A DNA stretch of 25,658 nucleotides from Bacillota bacterium (GCA_023433505.1 JAEZCO010000027.1:1-25658); one strand, 5' to 3'; counted from the stretch's first letter, positions 15,920 to 23,641 are shown. Notes: generated by a model not told the origin, from the letters alone. Numbers and translations are program-made.

Positions 15920-16481
15920 GCATTTCTCCCCTTTCTTTAGGTAATGGAACAATCGTCATGTTATTTTTCGTAGGGGATATATCCCTGTTCCTAAAGGTAT
16001 CCGCAAAATCATATCCAATCACAATATCATTGACTTTCTGGGCTTCGGTACTTGAATTCCAAAAGCCTGTCCGGGCGACATTTGCCGTTGATCCAATGCT
16101 CTTTGAAGCGTCATCAAACCGCCATAATCCAGTAGCGTCAGGATAATTTGTCCATGTATCAAATATTGTCTTTGCATCTTCCTCCGCTGATGAGAATGAA
16201 GACATTTGTTTTGACGTAATATTTATCCTGCTTGCCGGTACCCCTTTTTCAACTAGCTTGTCCTTCAAATCTGCAGAATAATTTGTTGCGTCCTGCGTGG
16301 TTGTTCCTACAGCCGGCACAACATATACGTCGGCCAGCTTGTTCATATTCAATGTAAGAAATACATTGGCACTTGCTTTCATTGGAGCAAAAGCAATGGA
16401 GCATGAAAGAATTGTTAAGCATAGAAACAACCTGAAGCCTGATGACATTTTGTTTTTTAAAATTCTTTTTTTTATAGTCAT
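15903..16481 (-). CDS. Secreted short paralogue of the S-layer N-terminal domain
   Basis: 192 residues with a clear signal peptide (KKRILKNK, hydrophobic core FRLFLCLTILSCSIAFA, ASA cleavage region). The mature part contains ADLKDKLVEKGVPASRINIT followed by GLWRFDD. It aligns by eye with the start of the downstream giant protein (DMLKNRLMTGYSVAEDKIHI, then INWYRFDH). It has no anchor, SLH or repeat domains. It may be a truncated duplicate of the giant gene: the last few codons (KERGEMREKSI) coincide with the ribosome site and start of that gene, as if a deletion fused its end there. It could also be a genuine secreted partner. The start is ATG at 16481, with AAAGGGG upstream. It is cotranscribed and overlapping, so coupled translation is likely. 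Confidence 0.75.
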   Translation of the reverse strand: MTIKKRILKNKMSSGFRLFLCLTILSCSIAFAPMKASANVFLTLNMNKLADVYVVPAVGTTTQDATNYSADLKDKLVEKGVPASRINITSKQMSSFSSAEEDAKTIFDTWTNYPDATGLWRFDDASKSIGSTANVARTGFWNSSTEAQKVNDIVIGYDFADTFRNRDISPTKNNMTIVPLPKERGEMREKSI

Positions 16482-16818
16482 AATTTTCCCCTTTCATATT
16501 TGATGATCGTGCTATTACTGAATATTTATGTAATTTTCCTCCCTCCTCTTCTGGAATAGTATTTTGGAAATTAAAAACTATTACTATCAGCGACTTTCAG
16601 AATACCGTTTTTATTCCCCCTCCGATTGTTTCATGAAAGGCCACTGCCTTATAAAATGGAAGATGCATTATGTGCTCTGGTTTTGTGATTTGCCGCAGCT
16701 TGCCAATCAGACCAGCTGTCCAGTTAAATCCCGCCGAAAAACCTACTTCAGAAGGTACTTTGCTAAGAATTACGGTTTTTATTCCGAATCCATAGCAACT
16801 TTAATTTAATCTTTAAAC
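16482..16818 (-). other. Long 5' region of the S-layer gene pair
   Basis: About 320 bp with no recognised gene. It holds imperfect direct repeats of about 20 bp at 16599-16617 and 16766-16785, sharing AGAAT, CGGTTTTT or CGTTTTT, and ATTCC on the plus strand. There is also a purine-rich GAGGAGGGAGG (about 16541-16551 on the minus strand) not followed by a start codon. No good sigma-A promoter is visible. A start-less open minus frame of about 65 codons runs between the repeats; it is not called because it has no initiation signal. Confidence 0.4.
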
Positions 16819-17028
16819 TCAAAACTTCTTGAAATTACAAAAACCATACTTGTCAGGCTCATTGCTTTCCATATCAAAATTGGCAAACCTGCAATACCAG
16901 CACCCCTTGATTGTGACAAGGCACATGTTCCGTGGCTGATAAAAGGAACATGTGTCCCTCGGACTCGTTTTGATTGCTGATATTCTTCTTTCAACATCCT
17001 TTGTGTGGTCAATGCAGTTTTGAGGCAT
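16819..17028 (-). CDS. Small six-cysteine protein, likely LytTR-regulated
   Basis: A 69-residue soluble protein without signal peptide or membrane segment. It has six Cys, including the pattern DTCSFYQ, NMCLVTIKGCWYCRFAN and GFCNFKK. The CWYC pair plus flanking cysteines suggest metal or Fe-S binding or a disulfide-rich fold. No family was recognised. The start chosen is ATG at 17028, with a perfect AAGGAG 9 nt upstream. Another ATG two codons earlier is only 3 nt from that site. The promoter region (17087-17149) carries two direct repeats with AgrA-box geometry. The gene lies just downstream of the terminator of the kinase/regulator pair, so it is a good candidate target of that system. Overlapping frames on the same strand lack this initiation signal. 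Confidence 0.65.
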   Translation of the reverse strand: MPQNCIDHTKDVERRISAIKTSPRDTCSFYQPRNMCLVTIKGCWYCRFANFDMESNEPDKYGFCNFKKF

Positions 17029-17086
17029 ATGCATGAGCTCCTTTCTGCGCCTGCTAAAAAGCTCTTAATGTATTTACATAGAAGTA

Positions 17087-17149
17087 ATAGTACCTTAAAA
17101 AAGTCGTTTTCTTTCATCGCTTGCACAAAACATACATAATCCTGCACAA
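17087..17149 (-). promoter_or_regulatory. Promoter with LytTR-type direct repeats
   Basis: On the minus strand, TTGTGCAGG (17141-17149) and TTGTGCAAG (17120-17128) are nearly identical 9-bp direct repeats with a 12-bp spacer, so they are 21 bp apart. This is the spacing of AgrA/LytTR sites, placing both on one DNA face. About 4 bp further is a weak -35 position (GAAAGA, 17110-17115), then 17 bp and a -10 TACTAT (17087-17092). A poor -35 behind activator boxes is what an activated promoter looks like. The boxes only loosely resemble the ACAGTT-type consensus. Confidence 0.6.
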
Positions 17150-17173
17150 GACGACAAAATTTGCAGGCATAAA

Positions 17174-17215
17174 AGGAGCCACATAAAAACAGCAAACTGT
17201 TTTTATGTGGCTCCT
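17174..17215 (-). terminator. Terminator of the two-component operon
   Basis: Perfect 19-bp arms (17174-17192 and 17197-17215) around a 4-nt loop. On the minus strand the stem ends in GGCTCC and is followed by TTTTA. It lies just past the stop codon of the kinase and separates it from the six-cysteine gene. Confidence 0.9.
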
Positions 17216-17232
17216 GTATATTTTTATGTGAA

Positions 17233-18480
17233 CTATGCGGGCAGAACAATTTGGGTAATAAAGGTGTCGTCCTCCTGGCTGAAATTAAGCATACCATGAT
17301 AGCTCTCTACTATGTGCAGCACGCTTTTTGTGCCTACACCGCCATTTTTTTTGGTGGAAACAGGCAGATGGTTTCTAATTTCAACTTCACCGCTCACTGT
17401 GTTTTGCAGCTCTATTTTCAAGCTTTCCTCCTCAACTTCGGCTGTAAAAGTTATAAAACACCCATCAGCGCCTGTCCTTCGGCAGGCTTCCAATGCATTT
17501 TCAAGAATATTGGAAAGCAGGCTGCCAAACTCAGGCGGGGTCATGGCTACACTTTCGGGAATGTCCGCATTTACGGCGAAAAGGATATCTTCCTTTTGCG
17601 CCTTTTGTGCATACCGGCACAGCACTGCATTGGCAATGTAATTTTTGCAATAGCTTGTTGCAGCAGTTTCTGTGAGGCTTGCATCATAAAGCTGCAAATA
17701 TTCCTCAGCGCCTCCCAGATCACCACCTTTAAGGTACCCCAGGATAATTTGGTTATGATGCCTCAAATCGTGACGGTGGCGTTTTGAGGCTTCGAAGAAT
17801 TCTTCATGTGCCGCAAGCTGTGAGGAAAGCAGTTCATCCTGCAGCCTCGCCTGATCTCTTTCGGTGCGGAATTTATATTCCCGCAGGATGCTTTGAAACG
17901 ACCAGAGCATCACTCCGTAGATAAGGAACATTAAGCCTATCAGAAGTAAAATAGGTATAAAGTCCCGTTTAATTGTTTCTTCAATATTTTGAGAAGTAAT
18001 CAGTATATATGCAAAATTCAGCATAATCCCCACGGTAACAAATAAAAATTGCCGCCATCGATCCACCACCTGCCGATAGAGGGGATGCACAAATTTCTTA
18101 AATAAGATGATAAAAATAATATATAAAACTATACGAACTGCTGTGTTTGCGTACATGGGATACGGAAGTAAGCGTGATAAAACATAGCTTATTACTGTTA
18201 CAAAGAATAAAACATTGATTGCGGTAATTACATTAAATAACCATTTCATAATACTATCAGTACTCAGAAATTTTAAACCTATACCCGTTGCAAGCCAAAT
18301 GCCAATACTAACTCTGCCCACAGTTGTTAAATCATAAAAAACATAGAAATAGTTATTCACAATGATGAGAAAAGCACAGGCTGCGGTTAAAACACTGAAT
18401 GTAATTTTTTTACTGTATTTGAATTCTACAAGTGAAAAAATAAGTATAATATTAAGAACAATCGAAATATCGCCCCGCAA
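17233..18480 (-). CDS. AgrC-like GHKL sensor histidine kinase
   Basis: About 415 residues. The first 200 are five to six membrane helices, then a coiled-coil-like linker (ERDQARLQDELLSSQLAAHE). The H-box is RHRHDLRHHNQ with probable phospho-His H237, and the GHKL ATPase has the N-box NILENALEAC (about 324-333) and G-box GGVGTKSV (380-387). This is the AgrC/ComD type that usually senses peptides. The reading frame is open further upstream and overlaps the end of the regulator gene. The annotated TTG (18480) has no ribosome site, whereas AGAGGGGGG lies just before in-frame CTG codons at 18516 and 18507. Translation may therefore start there and add about 10 residues of the first helix. No AgrB or AgrD gene is adjacent. 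Confidence 0.88.
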   Translation of the reverse strand: MRGDISIVLNIILIFSLVEFKYSKKITFSVLTAACAFLIIVNNYFYVFYDLTTVGRVSIGIWLATGIGLKFLSTDSIMKWLFNVITAINVLFFVTVISYVLSRLLPYPMYANTAVRIVLYIIFIILFKKFVHPLYRQVVDRWRQFLFVTVGIMLNFAYILITSQNIEETIKRDFIPILLLIGLMFLIYGVMLWSFQSILREYKFRTERDQARLQDELLSSQLAAHEEFFEASKRHRHDLRHHNQIILGYLKGGDLGGAEEYLQLYDASLTETAATSYCKNYIANAVLCRYAQKAQKEDILFAVNADIPESVAMTPPEFGSLLSNILENALEACRRTGADGCFITFTAEVEEESLKIELQNTVSGEVEIRNHLPVSTKKNGGVGTKSVLHIVESYHGMLNFSQEDDTFITQIVLPA

Positions 18481-18499
18481 AACGTTGGCAAAGAAGAGA

Positions 18500-19246
18500 T
18501 TATCCAGGTTTATCAGCCCCCCTCTTAAACATGAAGCTAAAATATTGTTGTTTCATTGCAGCAAAATTGCGCTTAACGATAGGGATTTCCTTGCCGTTTT
18601 TCAGAATAACCTTATCAGGCTCAATCCCCCGGATACTTTTCTGATTGACAATAAAGCCCTTGTAAGGGCATACAAACTGACCTTTGGATGCCTCATCAAA
18701 CATGGACGAAAGCTTGGCAAGCGTCTCCCTTGCCTCAATGCTTTCGCCGCTTTTTAAATGGATGCTTTGAGAGTGGCGGAAGCTCTCAACGTACATGATT
18801 TCGTTAAGCTCAATAAACCTCAAATCCCCGTTTTGCAACTTTATAATAATATTCTTATTTTGTTTGCTTATAAATTTTTCCATAGCTCTGTCCAGGGCCT
18901 CGGCAAATTGCTCCTCCGTAAAGGGCTTGACCACATAATGAGCAGCCTTGAGAGCGAATGCTTCCACCGCAAAATCTTGACTTGTGGTCAAAAAAACAAT
19001 TTCGCTCTTCTCCTTTTTTCTCCGGATTTCTTTTGCAATATCGGTACCCAAAATACCGGGCATACAGATATCCAAAAGCAAAATATCATAGCCGCCTGTT
19101 TTTTCCAAGCGCTGCAAAAACTCAAGCGGATTGTCAAAGCATTCTATTTCGTAAGTATGCTCGCTATGCTCCGTCTCATAATTTTTCATTGCGGCTTTTA
19201 TGACAGCAAGCTGATTTATATCATCATCGCAAATGGCAACTTTCAT
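18500..19246 (-). CDS. LytTR-family response regulator (AgrA-like)
   Basis: 248 residues. The receiver domain has the acidic pocket CDDD (7-9), phospho-acceptor D59 in LLLDICMPG, and conserved K107 in VVKPF. The C-terminal LytTR DNA-binding domain spans about 135-240 (IMYVESFRHSQSIHL, FVCPYKGFIVNQKSIRGIEP). The family binds paired 9-bp direct repeats, and such a pair is found in the promoter at 17120-17149. The start is ATG at 19246, with TAAGGAG upstream. It forms an operon with the kinase, the coding regions being adjacent or slightly overlapping depending on the kinase start. An inverted repeat upstream (19336-19366) may serve autoregulation. Confidence 0.93.
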   Translation of the reverse strand: MKVAICDDDINQLAVIKAAMKNYETEHSEHTYEIECFDNPLEFLQRLEKTGGYDILLLDICMPGILGTDIAKEIRRKKEKSEIVFLTTSQDFAVEAFALKAAHYVVKPFTEEQFAEALDRAMEKFISKQNKNIIIKLQNGDLRFIELNEIMYVESFRHSQSIHLKSGESIEARETLAKLSSMFDEASKGQFVCPYKGFIVNQKSIRGIEPDKVILKNGKEIPIVKRNFAAMKQQYFSFMFKRGADKPG

Positions 19247-19335
19247 ACCCGACTCCTTAATTTATTCTGTTCTTTCATCCATTTGTAAATTAAAGCATGT
19301 TGAAAAATAACTTCCCGTATCGTTTCGCTATACCA

Positions 19336-19366
19336 TGAACTAATATTTTAGCCGTTCCTTAGTTCA
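19336..19366. repeat. Inverted repeat upstream of the response regulator gene
   Basis: Perfect 8-bp arms TGAACTAA (19336-19343) and TTAGTTCA (19359-19366) with a 15-bp spacer. It is about 90 bp upstream of the regulator ATG and could be an operator or a leader hairpin. A possible -10 TAAAAT lies just upstream on the minus strand near 19385. Confidence 0.45.
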
Positions 19367-19400
19367 ATAAACCTGCATTTTCATTTTACCATCATTTCAA

Positions 19401-19592
19401 TTGCAATGGACAAAAAATTTTAGGCATATATTTGCAACCAGAACCTTACCCGGACGCAACGTATATGCCGTAGGCAACAATGAACGGGCGGCAAAGCTGT
19501 CCGGAATCCGGGTGGACAGGGTAAAGATCATGGTATACATGATCATGGGAGCCCTTTGCGCTCTGTCAGGCATGATCGTCTCAGGAACGATT
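19401..19592 (+). pseudogene. Fragment of a sugar ABC transporter permease (RbsC-like)
   Basis: The plus strand encodes GRNVYAVGNNERAAKLSGIR then a transmembrane stretch MVYMIMGALCALSGMIVSGTI. This is the highly conserved EAA-like cytoplasmic loop and following helix of ribose/xylose-type ABC permeases. Only about 60 codons survive. The protein would normally be about 320 residues, and both its beginning and end are missing. The frame hits TGA at 19593-19595, exactly where homology switches to another gene. It is clearly non-functional. Confidence 0.82.
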
Positions 19593-19894
19593 TGATCGAA
19601 GCCGGTGTGAATATACTCAATCCGGTGCAGTTTAACGCTTCCGGTATGGAGAGTACAAGACTTAAGGCTGATTTCGGCAAAGATCTGACTTTCTGGGGCG
19701 GCGGCGTAGATACCCAGAAGATTTTGCCAAACGGTACGGTATCGGAAGTAAAGGATTGTGTAAAAAGGCAGCTGGAGGTGCTGGCGCCCGGCGGAGGCTT
19801 TGTTTTCAACACTGTTCACAATATTCAGGGAGATGTGCCGCCCCAAAATATTATTGCGATGCTGGAAGCCTTCAAGGAATTTTCAAAATACTAG
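19589..19894 (+). pseudogene. C-terminal fragment of a uroporphyrinogen-decarboxylase-family protein
   Basis: From DLIEAGVNILNPVQFNASGM to the natural-looking end at TAG the sequence matches the last third of the URO-D/methyltransferase family. It includes LTFWGGGVDTQ, the conserved VLAPGGGFVFNTVHNIQ and a final helix. Members include corrinoid methyltransferases as well as HemE, and the GGGVDTQ form is more like the non-HemE clade. The first two thirds are gone. The fragment begins in a different frame within about 10 bp of the end of the permease fragment, so one deletion joined the two. The short upstream extension of the frame is not homologous. Confidence 0.82.
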
Positions 19895-19925
19895 TAAAAG
19901 CGTCCACCGTTTGAAAACCGATATA

Positions 19926-19956
19926 AAAGCCTCACAGTCTGGTACTGTGAGGCTTT
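19926..19956. terminator. Bidirectional intrinsic terminator
   Basis: Perfect 13-bp arms AAAGCCTCACAGT and ACTGTGAGGCTTT around a 5-nt loop. The stronger T-run is on the minus strand (TTTTAT), serving the convergent membrane-protein gene. On the plus strand it follows the gene remnants. Confidence 0.85.
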
Positions 19957-19994
19957 CTGTATCATCATATCAACCTGTTTTTCCGGCCGATTCC

Positions 19995-20927
19995 CTATTC
20001 TGCGCTGATCATGCAGCTCCTGTTCATTGAATACGGGTTGAAGGTCTGCTTTACGACAGAATTGTTTTCATCCAGTTCAACCACCGCATGGTGAAGGAAT
20101 TTATTCTTCACATAATACCTCATGTCGATAAACACATACCTGTTAATGTCGCCATTCTTTTCACAGGCAACGTGGAAAACAGGCGTAAATTCGCTGAAAA
20201 ACCTTCCGACTGTGGAAAGCAATACACTATGAACCTTCGGGTCCTGCACCTTTTCCAGCTTTTTAATGATCCTGATGCGGTTGCGCAGTATGTCCTTTTC
20301 GCCTACGATGTTATATTCACTGCCCTCAAGGATAAAATGCCATTTGAAGAGGCCTTTCATCGAAGGAAAGAGACTGATCCGTTCGAACGCGTCCCCGTAT
20401 TTTGAATAAAGCTCCCGGATGATAAAGAGTTTGGCCAGTCCCCTTGAAGCAAAATAGACCAGAAATCCGATGATGCAGTATGTCCCGATAATATTGCCCG
20501 CAAAAATATAGCCGGCAAGGAGTCCGATGAAAATAGGGTCAAAGGTAATAAGCATGCCCAGTGAATATTTTTTATCCAGAATAGGCCACAGAAGCTTTGC
20601 GCCAAAGGCATTCAAGGTATCAAAAAAGGCATGGGAAAAACACCCCAGGAGAGCCCACAAAAACATGCTTAAAAAGCTTGTGTGGTAAATAAGGGAAGCG
20701 GCTCCGCCGATGAGTAATGAGGATGCTATCAGTCCCAGAATTGAGTGGGTAACGCCTCTGTGGTTTTTTAAGTACATTGCGTCTCCCCATTTTTGCAGGA
20801 GTATATCTATATCCGGAAAAACCGAACCGACAACGATGCACATTGTCGCAGGCTCAGTGGTGACTACAGGGTTACCGGTGACCTTTGCAACTGCCAGGCC
20901 TATTGCTGTGTGTGTAAACGGATCCAT
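19995..20927 (-). CDS. YdjM-type membrane-bound metal-dependent hydrolase family protein
   Basis: 310 residues. The N-terminal half is a membrane domain with family motifs: DPFTHTAIGLA at the start, GSVFPDIDIL, NHRGVTHS, and HAFFDTLNAFGAKLLWP. The conserved His and Asp residues are proposed metal ligands in this family (LexA-regulated YdjM group, DUF457). Several hydrophobic helices follow to about residue 170. The C-terminal 140 residues are soluble and match nothing I recognise. The biochemical function of the family is not established. The start is ATG at 20927, with GAGGGAG 5 nt upstream. It appears monocistronic, with its own promoter and terminator. Confidence 0.85.
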   Translation of the reverse strand: MDPFTHTAIGLAVAKVTGNPVVTTEPATMCIVVGSVFPDIDILLQKWGDAMYLKNHRGVTHSILGLIASSLLIGGAASLIYHTSFLSMFLWALLGCFSHAFFDTLNAFGAKLLWPILDKKYSLGMLITFDPIFIGLLAGYIFAGNIIGTYCIIGFLVYFASRGLAKLFIIRELYSKYGDAFERISLFPSMKGLFKWHFILEGSEYNIVGEKDILRNRIRIIKKLEKVQDPKVHSVLLSTVGRFFSEFTPVFHVACEKNGDINRYVFIDMRYYVKNKFLHHAVVELDENNSVVKQTFNPYSMNRSCMISAE

Positions 20928-20945
20928 TTAAGCTCCCTCTAATTC

Positions 20946-20979
20946 CGAAGGCTGAATGCCTGTGGCATTCCGCGCTTCG
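20946..20979. repeat. Stem-loop in the 5' region of the YdjM-type gene
   Basis: Inner arms GAATGCC/GGCATTC (20954-20960 and 20964-20970) with loop TGT, extended by CGAAGGC pairing loosely with GCGCTTCG. It lies 19 bp upstream of the start codon, just before the ribosome site. It may affect translation; no known riboswitch was recognised. Confidence 0.4.
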
Positions 20980-21058
20980 CTACGTCTGTGTTTGCGCAAA
21001 AACCGTTTATCATCTGCATAATTCATACGTTCTTTGCTGCTTTTAGTTATTATAACTG

Positions 21059-21088
21059 ATTATAGCACCATTATGAATTCCATGTCAT
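21059..21088 (-). promoter_or_regulatory. Promoter of the YdjM-type gene
   Basis: The -35 is ATGACA (21083-21088), the spacer is 18 bp and the -10 is TATAAT (21059-21064) on the minus strand. This gives a 5' untranslated region of about 125 nt that includes the stem-loop at 20946. Confidence 0.7.
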
Positions 21089-21116
21089 AGGCAAATTTAA
21101 CAAATTTCAATGGGCT

Positions 21117-22049
21117 TTATTTATAAAAATTGTTTTGGATCAGGTCTCTGGTTTTTTCCCTGTCCGCCAGGAAATACCAGATATTCTCCTCCATGGCGCT
21201 ATCACCGGGGAGCGTATAGGATTTGATGTTCCCCGACTTGATATTCCGGATGCCGGGCAGATAATATGTAAAATCCCGGATATCGATATTCGTCCTGAAA
21301 TATTTATTGAAAATAGCAAAAACATCGTCTGCCCTGGTTAAATATTTGAGGCTCAATTTCTGCCGGATCAATGCTTTTACAAAATCCTGCTGCATTTTGA
21401 TTCTGCCGATATCTCCGTCACTGTACCCCTGGTTGTGCCTGTTCCCTTTTCTATACCTTACAAGCTGCTCCGCCTTTTTGCCCGTCAACAGTTGCATCCC
21501 TTTATTCAAATGGATATGAAGGTTCTGGTCGGGATCGTCGTAGTCCATGTCAAAAGGCACCTCAAACCTGACTCCGTCCAGCGTGTCCACTAAATTTCTG
21601 AAGCCTTTGAAATTCATGGTCACGAAATAATCGGTGGAGAGGCCTGTAAGCTCCCTGATTTCATCTGCCAGCAAAGCTTCCTTTCCTGCGGAATAGAGGG
21701 CGTTGATCTTGGAATATTTTCCCCTGGCAAACACTTTGGTATCTCTGGCGATTGAGAGCATGTTGATCCTCGAATGCTCGGGATCAAAATTTACCAGCAA
21801 AATGACGTCGGTCCTTACGCCTTCTTCATCAAGGCCGAGAAGGAGAAGATTTACCGGCGGGTTCTCATCCATGCTACTTTCCAGCTGAGGCTTCCCCGGA
21901 CTGGACTCTTGAGCGGTATCGGTCTTGTCATATCTTATTTTTTCATTCCTGCTTTCATGTCCATAATAGGAAAGGGCATACATTCCGTTTGCAAACATTA
22001 CCACTAAAAATGCCACACATACCAGCAAAATGGTCTTCCGCAGCTTCAT
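21117..22049 (-). CDS. LytR-CpsA-Psr (LCP) family protein
   Basis: 310 residues. There is one N-terminal membrane helix (about residues 5-27), a low-complexity Ser/Pro/Glu linker, then the extracellular LCP domain. The conserved blocks are VNLLLLGLDEEGVRTDVILL, NMLSIARDTKV and INALYSAGKE. These include the Arg and Asp residues that bind polyprenyl pyrophosphate in the family. LCP enzymes attach teichoic acids or other polymers to peptidoglycan. The start is ATG at 22049, with GAGAGG 5 nt upstream. It stands alone between the dap genes and the YdjM gene. It may serve attachment of the polymer that SLH domains bind, but this link is inference. Confidence 0.92.
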   Translation of the reverse strand: MKLRKTILLVCVAFLVVMFANGMYALSYYGHESRNEKIRYDKTDTAQESSPGKPQLESSMDENPPVNLLLLGLDEEGVRTDVILLVNFDPEHSRINMLSIARDTKVFARGKYSKINALYSAGKEALLADEIRELTGLSTDYFVTMNFKGFRNLVDTLDGVRFEVPFDMDYDDPDQNLHIHLNKGMQLLTGKKAEQLVRYRKGNRHNQGYSDGDIGRIKMQQDFVKALIRQKLSLKYLTRADDVFAIFNKYFRTNIDIRDFTYYLPGIRNIKSGNIKSYTLPGDSAMEENIWYFLADREKTRDLIQNNFYK

Positions 22050-22315
22050 AACTACCTCTCAGCGCTTTTATGCCAAATCAAAAGGATAAAAATCCTATAA
22101 AAATAGCACATGTAAGCGTTATTATGTGCAGATGCAGATATTTATAAACATAAAAAGCTTTGAGACCGCCGAGCCGCTGCCGCTGTTTGCGATAACACCG
22201 TATTGCCATATAATGGTTTTTCAATTTATGTTCTAAAATACAAGGATTGTTGTAGTAAAATAATAGTTTGTAATATCCATAAAGTGTTATTGGAGCATAC
22301 GCATTTTTATATGAC
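22050..22315 (-). other. AT-rich upstream region of the LCP gene
   Basis: About 265 bp without a supported gene; an 88-codon minus frame here has no ribosome site and odd composition. A possible -35 TTGAAA lies near 22226-22231 on the minus strand, but no well-spaced -10 is clear. Confidence 0.35.
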
Positions 22316-22337
22316 AAAAGCCGCTGTTGGCGGCTTC
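22316..22337 (-). terminator. Terminator after dapL
   Basis: The stem AAGCCGC/GCGGCTT with loop of 5 nt is followed by TTTTG on the minus strand. It lies about 40 nt past the dapL stop codon. Confidence 0.7.
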
Positions 22338-22374
22338 TGCACAAATCCGGCGATTTTTTGATCAGCCCTGCTCT

Positions 22375-23616
22375 TTATACTTTTAACCTGGTCTTAAACC
22401 GGTGTATGGCTTCTTCGGTATTTTCCCTGCTGCCAAAGGCTGTCAGCCTGAAATATCCCTGGCCGCTGGGACCGAAGCCCACACCCGGAGTCCCTATGAT
22501 GTTTGCTTCATTCAAAAGCTTGTCGAAGAATGACCAGGAGTCCATGCCGTTGGGAGTCTTCAGCCAGATATAAGGCGCATTGACGCCGCCGAATACGGTG
22601 ATGCCCACATTGATAAGGCCTTCCCGGATGATTTTCGCATTGGTCATATAATAGTCAATGATGGCTTTGACCTGCTTTTGGCCTTCTTCGGAATAAACCG
22701 CTTCCGCAGCTTTCTGAATCACATAGGCCACACCGTTGAATTTTGTGGTCTGCCTTCTGTACCACATTTTATTCAGCGAGTGCGCTTCTCCGTTTTTGGT
22801 ATAGGCCATCAATGCCTTGGGAACTACGGTAAAGGCGCACCTTGTACCTGTGAAGCCCGCCGTCTTGGAAAAGCTCCGGAATTCGATGGCCACTTCTTTG
22901 GCGCCTTCAATTTCATAGATGCTGTGGGGTACGTCCTTTTCGCTTATGTAAGCTTCATATGCGGCATCATAAAGAATGATGGATTTGTTTTCTTTTGCAT
23001 AGTCAACCCATTTCTTCAGCGCTTCTTTGGAAATCGTCATACCGGTGGGATTGTTAGGGAAGCAGAGATAGATCATGTCCACTCTGTTTGCAGGCAATTC
23101 CGGCACAAAGTTGTTTTCCGCCGTGCACGGCATATAGGTGACCCTGTCGAATTTACCGGTCTCGCTGTTGTAAAGTCCGGTCCTGCCCGCCATAACGTTG
23201 CTGTCCATGTAAACCGGATAAACAGGGTCGGTCAGAGCGATAATATTGTCCAGTCCGAATATCTCCTGGATGTTTGCCGTATCACTTTTGGCTCCGTCAC
23301 TGATGAATATTTCATCATGATCCAGCTTGACGCCACGGGGCATGTAGTCATTTTCGATGATCTTGCTGATAAGGAAATCATAGCCGTAGCCATCGGGGCC
23401 ATAGCCCTTGAAAGTCTTGTCATCCGCCATCTCATCCACGGATGCGTGCAGTCCTTTTACCACAGCCTCCGGCAATGCCTTTGTCACATCGCCGATGCCG
23501 AGCCTTACCACTTTTGCATCCGGATGTTCCTTCATAAATGCGTCACGTCTTCTTGCGATCTCTGCAAAAAGATAGCTTCCCGGTAATCTCAGATAATTTT
23601 CATTAATTAAAGCCAT
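22375..23616 (-). CDS. dapL: LL-diaminopimelate aminotransferase
   Basis: 413 residues, full family length. This PLP enzyme converts tetrahydrodipicolinate directly to LL-diaminopimelate, bypassing DapD, DapC and DapE. Features visible: the N-terminal LFAEIARR, the glycine-rich GIGDVTKALP, the conserved GYGPDGYGYDFL block, SDGAKSDTANIQ, the NNPTG motif (LCFPNNPTGMTI), and the PLP lysine in SFSKTAGFTGTR. The start is ATG at 23616, with AAAGGAG upstream. It lies downstream of dapF on the same strand, so two consecutive steps of the meso-DAP/lysine pathway (LL-DAP synthesis and epimerisation) are adjacent. The 250-bp gap between them carries one copy of a 60-bp element also found upstream of dapF. 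Cytosolic; the assignment is very strong. Confidence 0.97.
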   Translation of the reverse strand: MALINENYLRLPGSYLFAEIARRRDAFMKEHPDAKVVRLGIGDVTKALPEAVVKGLHASVDEMADDKTFKGYGPDGYGYDFLISKIIENDYMPRGVKLDHDEIFISDGAKSDTANIQEIFGLDNIIALTDPVYPVYMDSNVMAGRTGLYNSETGKFDRVTYMPCTAENNFVPELPANRVDMIYLCFPNNPTGMTISKEALKKWVDYAKENKSIILYDAAYEAYISEKDVPHSIYEIEGAKEVAIEFRSFSKTAGFTGTRCAFTVVPKALMAYTKNGEAHSLNKMWYRRQTTKFNGVAYVIQKAAEAVYSEEGQKQVKAIIDYYMTNAKIIREGLINVGITVFGGVNAPYIWLKTPNGMDSWSFFDKLLNEANIIGTPGVGFGPSGQGYFRLTAFGSRENTEEAIHRFKTRLKV

Positions 23617-23641
23617 ATCTTATCTCCTTTATCTAATGTAA

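Noticed and set aside
16806..17297. 163-codon minus-strand frame overlapping the six-cysteine gene
   Set aside because: It crosses the perfect terminator at 17174-17215 and the kinase end, while the shorter frame has an ideal ribosome site and a coherent cysteine pattern.
22678..23586. 302-codon plus-strand frame opposite dapL
   Set aside because: It is the antisense shadow of a full-length, motif-complete DapL gene.
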